A stretch of DNA of 64,000 nt from Dermatophagoides farinae (taxonomy: Eukaryota > Arthropoda > Arachnida > Sarcoptiformes > Pyroglyphidae), in NCBI RefSeq assembly GCF_024713945.1, contig NC_134684.1, positions 226,001 to 290,000 on the forward strand, read 5' to 3'. The notes below the pieces were generated by a model. The model searched no databases. It was not told the DNA's origin and saw only the letters and a program-made list of their open reading frames with translations. A program made the position numbers and the translations under genes. Of this stretch, positions 40,224 to 64,000 are shown in pieces (the stretch's first letter is position 1; every line of letters begins with the position of its first letter).

Positions 40224-40752
40224 ATGGAATCAACAACAGCAACAATAATATTCACCAACAACAACAATGGATGGATTCCACAACGTGCAGAATCATTATT
40301 ATCGAGGAAAATGATTGCTGCTACTACCACCACTACTGAGGCAGTCGTTATGAATAATTCAAATGGCTCGTTATCTCAGGATAATAATGATGATGATAAT
40401 TACAACGGAAATCCAATGAATGATCTTGATAATGGCGGCAACGACCAATCAACCATTATTAAGGATCATAGACGAAAAAATCAATCAATTCAACAACAAC
40501 AATGTAACAATCGTATGTCAACAACAACAAGGTCGATAATAAATAATGACCAAATTATTTTGGAATCTCAAAATTATCATTATCAACACGATGATGATCA
40601 TCGAATTCGATTAATCGATTGTCAAATTCGTTCATCACCATCAATGTTGTTGTTTCATCAACGTTGTGATAATAATAAAGTAAAGTGTTGTGATTGTATT
40701 TTATCAAAAGGAAAAAATTTAAAAAAATCAAAAATATCATCTACTACCGGTG

Positions 40753-54507
<13,755 letters not shown>

Positions 54508-57500
54508 GTCAGTCGTTGCTTTTTGTTTCATTTCCATTTTTTTATTTTATTTTCTTCAAATTCAGTTTTACAAACTTGAACACAAATCATTTGCCTAGAC
54601 ATATTCTTGTTAGTAACCAAAAAAAAAACACTCCATTCTTTATATCAAACAAAAAATGAATGAATCAATGATTTATTGGTTACAATTCATCATCGGACCA
54701 GTTTTTTTCTCGTGGCTCTTTAAAAAAACCTTACTATCGCAAACATTCAGGCACACACACGCACACATAGAAAGAGAGGATTCAATTTCTCCCTATGCAT
54801 GGTTTTCTGTTTGTCGACATGTTTTTTATTCTGCATATTATTTGTGTTCATTCAAATGTTGGAGAAGGAAACGAAGAAAACTAAATAAGGAAAACATTGC
54901 CATTTAAATAAAAAAAAAGAAATTTTTTTATTTACAAAAAAAAAACATTTAACACAAGCACACTGAGTGAGAGAGAAACGCTTGAAATATATTATTGATT
55001 TAAAATACATAAATACATCGGTTACTGTATCGAGTGATTTTTATTTTTGACTACCATCACTTCTTTGTGTGCCTAACTTTTTTTTGAATCGCTTTTCCTT
55101 GAGGAATTTGAAAGAAATTTACCTGAAATGAAATTTGTTTTTCATTCCATTTTACATTTTATTTTTTGATTTTTTATTCACCCAAAACAACTGGAAGAGT
55201 GGCGAAAAAAAAATTTCACTTGCTCGTGGTCGGTTTTTTTACATTTTCTTGTTTCTCTTTTTGGTGACAAAACAATTTTTTTCTGATATAAATACTAATT
55301 CATTATTCCGCTCAGTTTTTTTTTCGAAAACCAAAAAAACCATTATCCACATAGTTGGTGGTTATATTGCACGTATTAGTCAATAATATTCATTCATCCG
55401 GATTTTTTGTTTCTGATAAACAACATTGGTGGATCGAACACCTCGAATATCATTTTATCGATCAATGAATTTTTATTTTTTATTTTATATTTCACTTTTT
55501 TTTGGTTAGGTTTTTTTAATATACAGTTTTCTTGCCTGTATGTATGTAAAATGTCTTTGCATAAATAAGACGAGTGAAAGAAGAAGAAGCGAACGAAAAA
55601 AAAATTGCCTTGTATAGACCAATGATTGATTGTATGTAAAGCTTGTTCATTTTCTTTTTTTTTGAACGAAAAGAAAATACCAAAATCTCATATCTCCATC
55701 ACCTCCCCGCAGAAAAAAAAAATTTAACCTAACAGCATTGATGACAACAAAATTGAAGAAAATTTTCCTATTCTGACAAAAAAGCCGCTTTCACTTTGTT
55801 GTCAGTTGATGTAAATATCGACTAAATCCTCTTTTTCATTTCATATCCTGTATGCATGTGTGTGTGTGTGTGTGAAAGAGAGTCAGAATTTATCCACAAC
55901 TTTTTTAAGGAATGGAATATATAAGCAATATTAAAAAAAACAGAACAAAACAAAACAAAGCCTCAACCTTAACAATTGTAGTTCAGCACTTTTTTGTGTG
56001 TGTGTTTGACAGAAGTTACAACAAACACATAACCAATGAGCCTTAACAGATCGAAAAAAACAAACCGAAAAAAATATGGTCCAAGAGATTTTGAATTTTT
56101 TTTTTTTTTTTTTTTTTTTGAAAACAATTCACGACGATCGGGTTAAGTTTAACCACTTATTGTTATTGGGCTCCACTTTCTTTGTCAACAGCTGCCATCA
56201 TTTAACTTTGTGGTTGTGAATCATGTTTTTTTTTTCGTTTGAATCGGATCTTGGCTTTTGGATTTTTTCCTGTTTTTGTTTTTTTTTGTTTTTGTTTTTT
56301 TAAAAAATGCAAGTATAAACAAACAGCTAAAAAAATTGAAATCTAATGATAACAAATGTTTGTTGAATACACAAACACACACGACATGAATTTTGAAAAT
56401 GATACAAATTCATTCATTCAAATACATGCATCTGTTATATTTATAAGGACATTGAACATCGTTGTCCTTGACGTTTTGTGACGCTTAAATGTTTTGTCAT
56501 TTACCAAGAAAAAAAGAGTTATTTCACATGGAATTCTTTTTTTTTGATCGGATTTTTGAATCGAAATTTTTTTGCTTCCTTTGTTGCTGTCGTTGTTGTT
56601 GACTGATTTTTTTCTGATAATTCTGACACAACAACTTTCAATAGGCCACCGAAAAGCTTAGAGTTTTTTTTGGAACAGAATGAATTCTTTGGATTCTTTT
56701 TCGCATTTTTCAATTTTTTCAAATGAATGCCTTTGAATACTATGATGAATAATGTATTGTACCAAGTTTTCAATGGAAAAGTTTGTGAATTTAGATAATC
56801 GGTTGACTATTTTTTCCTATTAATCCAATTGATTTTAATTTTTCAATTGAAATCATCATCGTAATTGTCGACAAAGAGAGAGAGAGAAAAAGAAAGAAAA
56901 AACCAATACCAAATCAGTCAAATAAATCATTGTATGTTCAAATCTTATTATTACTACTTGAGTAGGCTAATCCTCGAAATAAGAAGATAACAATAATAAA
57001 GATTTTCTTTTAAACTTGAAATTAATTTTCTTCGTTCAATCATCATCGTAATCATTTTTCTGTTGTTGTTGTTTTGCCAAAAACAAAATGAAACGTTTTC
57101 TTTCTTTCCATTTCTTTTTCTGTGTGCGTGTGGCGTGTGGATTAAATGATTTGAACAACGAAAAAAAAGAAAAATAAAAACGTGATGACCATTTCAATGT
57201 TTTTTTTTTTGGTTCAATAAAAACAGCAATACATGATCATCATCATTAAAATTTACTATATGGTAGTTTGACATTTGACACTTTTTTTTACTTTTAAACT
57301 TTGAATTTGAAACAAACACGTCATTATCATATGATTTTTTTCTCCATTTATTTCATACAAAATATAAAAATTGCCTGCTTTCATGTTTGTCTGAAATTTG
57401 ATCCTGTGAACAAGAAGAAAATGAAAAGAAATTAAATTAAACTGGATTAAAAAAAACTCCCGGTCGACTTTTTTTCAATCTTTTTTTTTTGGTTGAATGA

Positions 57501-60500
57501 TTCAAATTTTGATGATGATGATGATGATGATGACTCGTTTCTTCTTTTGCTTCTAGTATAGAATTGCCCATTTAAAAAAATTAGCTCAAACTTTTCCATT
57601 TGATTTGATTTGGTCGTCATCATTGTCGAAAGCAATTTAATACATACATACTACATACATCCATCACTTGATTTTCATCAACAACAATCCATCCAGATTT
57701 TGTTTCTATTTTGTTTAGCCTTTTGACTTATGTGACTCGGATTTCATTGTTGTTGTTTTTGTTGTTCATCACGTCATATATGATGATGATGAGGGATTTG
57801 AATTCAATTTATTTTTGCCTTTTCATCATCGTTATTATTGTGTCATAGTTGTTGTTCATGTTCATGTTTATCATCGTCATCATCATTATCATTATTGTAT
57901 AATTGAACTATTCTCGTTTTTTTTGTTTGTTTATTTGTTTGTTGTTTGTACAGAAATAACTTTACTTAATCCTTGTCTCTTGTTGATTGAATGATTTCTC
58001 ATCAGAATTTGGTTTTTTGATATTTCATCACACACACATACACACCAACACACACAAACATAGCGCTTAGCAAATGTGCATCTTTCGTTATCGTTTCCGT
58101 AGAATTATTTTCAATTTTTTTCGGTTCAACTTTTTATTGAAATTGTGTGTGTGTGTGTGAGAGAGAGAGAAAAGTGCAAAATTTATTTTGATTATGATGG
58201 GGCATCAACACTCAATTGAATCTAGTTTTTTTTTCTATTCACTCATTCAATCACTGCATGTGAACTTTTGAACAAAACAAGAAAGAATTCTTTTCTGATA
58301 CAAAAAAATCGAGTGAATTCTGTGTGTGTCTGTGTTGTGGGCATTGCACTCATAGAGAATATGTTTAATTTATTTATTGATCAGAAACTAAATTGGATGA
58401 TGATGTAATCAATGTTAGTGGCTATGGGTTATAATAACAGAACAGAAAAAAATGAAAATAAAAAAATGAATTTTTGATGCTTCCACTCACTCATTCATTT
58501 TCTTTGAACTCTTTCGATGAAATTGGAAATTTTTTTTCTCCGTGTGTTCTTGAGTCAAGTCACAGAATATTGTATTTGGTGTTTGATTCTGGAAAAAATT
58601 GAAATTTTTTTCTCTTTTTTAGTTCACTTTTCAATCGTTTTTTATTTTTGTTTTGTTTTTGTTTTCTCTATCTCACTTGAAATCAAAACTTTTCAAACTC
58701 TCAAACCGATCATCATCATTGGAATTATTTTTTTTATTGGAACTTTTTTTTGAACTTTACTCATTGCTGTATGCGTGTGCCTGGTGTTTTTTTTCGCCAC
58801 TAGATTCAAAGATTTTTCTTTTCTTTTTTTTGGTTTGCTTTTGGTGAAATTTGGATTTTACATTTCCAACGGGTTGAGGCTGTGAATTTTGGATCAAATT
58901 TCATTAATGTTTTTCACAATGAAAATGTCTTCCAGGCAAAATATAAAAATAATGGATCCGAGAATATATATCTCTGGCCCAGAATGGAATGAAAAATATT
59001 TTCAAATTGAATTAATTGAATCGCATGATGCATTTTTCACTGAATTTATGTTTCATTCATTCATTATATTCCGGAATGAAAAAAAAATTCGCGAAAATTT
59101 ATCATTTGTTGTTTTTGTTGTTATTGTTTATTTTTGATTCATAATTTTTATTTCATAAATACGCAGACACATTGACTCTTGGGAATTTGTTTCAGCATTG
59201 AATTTGTTGTTGCTGTTTTTTTTGCACACATGACTTTCCCATTTAACAATGATGATGATAATGATAATGATAATGATTGAAGCATATTGATGTGCCAATG
59301 ACTACTCTGAATTTTGTTCATTTTAGCCCACTAAAATTTATGAAATGAAAAAACCAGACGTTTTTCCATTTAAGAATAAAATAAAATCATCATAGTCGTT
59401 GATTGACGTCGTTTGTTGTTCATTTTATTCTAATGACGACGACGATTATGATGATGATGATTAGAGGGATTGTATACGATGTATGTGATTAACGAACCGA
59501 TTCGAAATTTATTTTTTTTCAGGGAAAATTGAATTTAGTTTCCGGTCTAAGATTTAATAATTTTTCTTGTTTTTTGTTTTCATGTTTTTTTTATATTACG
59601 ATTTATTTGGATACTTGATACCTGGGAAAAAATGATTCTGTTTTATTTTCGGTCTATTCATTCATTCATTCATTTTTTTGAAATTTCAAAATTGCCTCTC
59701 TCTCTCTGTGTGTGTGTGTGTTTATATAACAAGGCAATTGTCCATTTTTTTGTTTTGTTTGATTATTCTGTCTATGTGTTCCGAGGATAAATTTACGGAT
59801 GGAACAAACGAAACGGGGAGAGGGAAAATTTTTTGGAAAAAAAATTCCAACAAATAGGATCAAGTTTAGTTTTTTTCTCTTTTTGTTGTTGTTTATTTGT
59901 TCAACTTTTCAATTTCAATATTTTTCCCGTTTGAATTTGAAATTTAACAGCCAACATTTCATTTTATTCATTCATTCATTTCACACACACATTCCATTTT
60001 ATAACAAAAAAAAAATTCAACAATCCGATAGAAGAACCAATTTTCACATACACAGAGTGGACAACGCATACACACGGCGTACATAATGATTATCATCATT
60101 ATAATAATTGAATTCAACAACAACAACAACAGCAGAAAAAACGAGCGAAAATAAATTCTTTTAATATTCAATGAATGAATGGTTAGATGGATGGTTGGAC
60201 GAATGGATAGTGCCCACCAATATATTTATATTAACCAATGATGATTGCCAAAAATAGCCCAACATATATGACATATGGCGCCATTATATAATACCCATTC
60301 GTTTTTTCTCTCTTTTTCTTGGTGAAGAAAAAAATCTAAAAAATGAGACACACTGAGTTTTTGAGTATCGACTTTATTGATAAAATTTTTTCTTTTTTTT
60401 TTGAAAATACAGTCAGCTTTCTACTTACGAACAATTGCATTCCAAAAGAATGTTTTTAAGTCGAATTTTTCCAACACTTTAATGTGTTGAAAACGCTTCC

Positions 60501-63500
60501 ATTCAAAAATCTCATTTGTTTTTTTCCATTTTATTTTTTTTTTGTTTGAGAATTTAAATTTAGAGAGATGGTTATTTCATCATCATCATATTTACACACA
60601 CACACGCACACACTGTTCAATAGAATTCATTTAACACCTACACACAAATCGAAATAGAGAATAAACTTTTATTTCAAAATTCTATGTAGGTGAAATTCGA
60701 AAGAAAAAACAAAAACAAAAATTCTTAAAATCAAGAAATTTTTTTTGATTATTAAATTTCTGTGGTTAGGATTACTTTACTCACTCAATGAATCACATTT
60801 TTATTTATTTATAATAATAACGGAAATATTCATGTTGACAAACCCAGCCGGAAAAAAAACAAAAACAAATAAAAAGAATTTGAAATCTATTTTTGGTAGT
60901 AACAATGAAAAATGAAAAACTAATCGCTAAAAACCAAAAGAACCGAATCAATTCTGTGCAATCTCATTTGTTTTTTTTCGATGCCGATGCAAAAAAAAAA
61001 CGCAAATTCCTGCTAAAAATCCATGAAGTGAATTCCGGGCTTACTCACACACACACAAACAAGATTTGCTTAGGCAATATTTATTCATTTCAATTGAAAA
61101 TTGATTCTCATCATTAAATATCAATTAATCAAATCATTTGTTTTGTGCATCAGAAATAAATTAATATATATTTGGGTTGGCAGCAATTTTTTGTTTTCTC
61201 TTTCCAACCAGATGACAGATTTTCCACTATAAATTTTGTTTGTCTGCTGAGAGGAAAAAACATTAATTTTTTTTCTTGCCAATTTTCCCATCAATAGATG
61301 GATGATGATGATGATGATAATGATGAGTCCAGATGTTCACACCAAAAAAAAAGTAAATTGGTAAAAAATTAAATATTAATTTTAATTAATCAAATTATCA
61401 TCAAATGCTGCATAATAATTTGCATTGAAATCGCCCGACTTTTTCTCTGCAATGTTGAAATAATTTTCACATCATTTTTTTCCAATTCACACACACACAT
61501 GCACACACACCTACATGCATGATCAATCCTTTCTGTTTCTTTCTTTTTTTTTGCACATTATCATCATCAACAACGACAATGTTACAAAGTTTTATTCAAT
61601 CAAAACATGAATGTAACACATTCTTTCGAAGAATTTTATAGAGACAAAAATGCCTATATCATGAAAATGATGATAATTTTGTTTGCCAGATTCAGAACTA
61701 TTTTGCCAAAAAAAAATTCTTCAAAATGATTTTTGCTTTTCCTATTTGTTCAGCTATAATAATAATAAACTTTATTATGGCTACAAATTGGAATCTATTT
61801 TTCTTTTTCTAGTGAAATATACTTCACTCATTTGTTCATTCCAATTGACTTTTCTTTCTGTTTAATTTGTTCACACATTTTCCATTGAAATTGATTTTTA
61901 CTTCAACGTTGCTGTTGTTGTTGTTGTTGTTATACATAAATTCTTTAACTTTATCATTATCAATCACTTAGTACGTGTGTGTGTGTGTTGGATAATGAAT
62001 ATTGTAATTAGAATGTTTGTGGGGATGCCATCATCAAATCCGTTCTCGATTTTTTTGTTTTTTTCAGCAATAAAATTTTTTTTTTCACTACAACAATGAT
62101 TGTTACTATATGAGTCATTCACACATTACAAAAAAGCAAAGTTTGTTTATTGATTTCATAACATTCATTGGTTTTGTTTGTTGTTTGGTTCGATATGATG
62201 ATGATAATACATGAATATCGAAAATCAAATAAAGTTATGATTATGATGATGGATAGAAACAAAAATAAAAGAAAAAAAAACTTTATCAATCAAACAAAAT
62301 AGAATAGTTTTGTATTTCAATTTTGATTCTGAGTTTGATTGATATTGATGGATGAGTCAGTGTTGATGTGTGAATACAAAACAAAAAAAAAAACACTTGA
62401 AAATATTCCCATTAGAATATTCTCTCCCACTGCAAACTTTGTTGATAACAAATTATTCTTATATGTGCACAAAGAAGGTATTTGTTTATTCAACAACCAG
62501 AATCGATATTAAAAATGGTATATACACGTGAACATATTTAAAATTCAAACATGAATAATTGATATAATTACGTCTTGCATTTACTCCTTTTGGTACGAAA
62601 TTGAAAAGTTGACAAAATTTATTCATTCATTGAAATTCTATGGATGAATTCATTGATTTCAAATATATTTCCGTTGCTTATTTTGTATGCATAAATGATG
62701 TTATATTGCGAAAAAAAGTAAAAACAAAAAAAAGAAAGATTTTTTTTTATAGTTCACATGCACACTTTTAAGTCAATCTTTTTCTTTTTTTTTTCTTTGA
62801 CTGACTCAAATGTAAAATGTGAAAGAAGAAACAAAAACGATTAAGTTTGTTGTATCATCAATGTATTTGCATTCGTTCAATGTTGAAATCTTTCGTTGTT
62901 GTTGGCAGGAAATGTCATCTTCACTGTAATGCATTTTTTTTTTGGTTGTGTTTTCGTTTCACTTTCATCGTCGTTAATGAATCTTATATATATTGCACAC
63001 CATCATTGTTCTTTTAATTCAATCCATTTAGGCGAAAAAAAATATAAAATAAAAAAAAAATTGTCACCCATTAATTGGCTGACAATTTTTTTTCCACACT
63101 ACTGTTGTCGTCATCTTAGTCTTTGTAGCAAAAATATTAGAGCATCAATTGAAAAAAAAATTCCAAACATATTCAGAATGAAAAAAAAAACAATATTCTG
63201 AAAGAAAAGAAAAGAAAATTCACACGCAAAAGAACATCAACGCATCACATGCGGTAGTAGGTCACAAAAGCAAAACGTTTTGTTCTCTGTTGAATGTTGA
63301 TAAAATTTTATAATTCTTTACCAAAAAAAAACTCTCCCATATGAATAACAATGAAAACAAAAATAAATTTGCAATCAAATTCTTTGCCCGAAAAACGAAA
63401 AGAATTGTTTTTATTTTCGAGTTTATTTTTAAAACACATTTTGTCATTCAAACAAATCAGTGTGTGTGTGTGCGTGCGTTTTATTCGGCTCTAGTCAGTA

Positions 63501-64000
63501 GTAGTTAAATTCCCTTGACACAAGAATAGAATTCTTTGCTGCTGTTGTTATTTGTCTATAGGGCAACACAACAACTACAATTTTAAATGGATGAATGGAT
63601 TCAGGTTCGGATTCGGATTCAAATTCAAATTCAAATTCAGTTGTTTTTTTTTGAAATTTATGCAATGCAGGCCATCACTATCAACACATGATGATGATCA
63701 TTCAAAAATAAATCATTTACATTTTTTTCATAAAAAAACAATTTATTTTCATGCTTGTTTTCGTTTTGTTTTTGAAACGACAGAAAAAAAATAATCGGAC
63801 TTTAGTTTGACGCACATTACTATTAATAATAAAAATAACTCAATGCAATTAATTTGAAAAAATCATTTCATGGGTCAAAAAAACAATGTATTGAGATTGA
63901 CATTTAAATTAAATCAATATTCAATCAACCAAGATGAGAAAAACAAAAAACAAAACCCATGACGCTTGATGTTCATCAAAAATCAGAAAGACGTCCTGTT
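54508..64000 (+). other. Right-hand non-coding region, probable second long intron
   Basis: 9.5 kb without recognised exons after donor 54508. AT-rich with long poly(T) (24 bases at 56096-56119), CA/TG runs (near 55857, 58145, 59710 and 60595), GAT/ATC runs (near 57510 and 61297) and a possible DNA-transposon end at 60408. The open frames in it are low-complexity Phe/Lys/Asn-rich products of base composition. Confidence 0.45.
60408..60474. mobile_element. Possible terminal fragment of a Tc1/mariner-pogo type element
   Basis: TA followed by CAGTCAGCTTTCTACTTACG, then a stretch with TTTTTAAGTCGAA. This resembles the CAGTC... ends with ACTTACGAA/TAAGTCGAA-type half repeats seen in pogo/Tigger-like elements. 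No opposite end or transposase was found nearby, so this would be a decayed remnant. The resemblance is from memory. Confidence 0.3.

Overview
The window is eukaryotic nuclear DNA from an invertebrate, most likely an arthropod and probably an acariform (astigmatid, dust-mite-like) mite. The basis is very AT-rich DNA full of trinucleotide runs (ATC, CAA, TTG) and TG/CA runs, mostly compact introns of about 60-80 bp inside the older genes, proteins rich in Asn, Gln and Ser runs, and animal-specific genes (polybromo, CLIP-170, ZnT1, CLIC). The mite assignment is an inference from genome style and could not be checked by a search.

Layout. The left 24 kb is gene-dense and almost entirely on the minus strand. 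ELOF1 (+, 126-377) converges on a six-exon polybromo/BAF180 gene (-, 650-6858). Then follow a CUB-like/LDLa single-pass membrane protein (-, 7416-10990), a ZnT1-type zinc exporter (-, 13891-15720), a CLIP-170/CLIP-190 microtubule plus-end gene (-, 17495-22442) and a small secreted six-cysteine protein (-, 23397-23918). From 24 to 40 kb genes are sparse: an unrecognised multi-pass membrane protein in five exons (+, 29986-31976) and a divergent, intronless CLIC-family protein (-, 34797-35750). From about 40.2 kb to the right edge the sequence is best read as the 5' part of one long-intron gene on the plus strand. A signal or membrane-anchor exon (about 40753-40942) and a Gln/Ser-rich exon (54190-54507) have matching phase-1 splice sites across a 13-kb intron. 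No further exon is visible to 64 kb.

Two items stand out. First, the CLIP gene contains a well-formed alternative last exon (18425-18708). It has a phase-1 acceptor, 93 codons, a stop and an AATAAA. It would replace the zinc-knuckle tail that binds dynein/dynactin and EB proteins with a C-terminal transmembrane segment, giving a membrane-anchored plus-end protein. Second, a 1,728-bp hAT-type non-autonomous element (52340-54067) has 15-bp terminal inverted repeats and a perfect 8-bp target duplication. Its interior is two oppositely oriented arrays of a 40-57 bp satellite, so the whole element can fold back. It lies only 122 bp upstream of the Gln/Ser-rich exon.

The genes do not form a pathway. 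Functions span transcription elongation (ELOF1), chromatin remodelling (polybromo), zinc efflux (ZnT1), microtubule dynamics (CLIP) and a GST-fold CLIC protein. All exon boundaries were placed by hand from GT/AG sites, reading phase and family resemblance; no transcript data were available.
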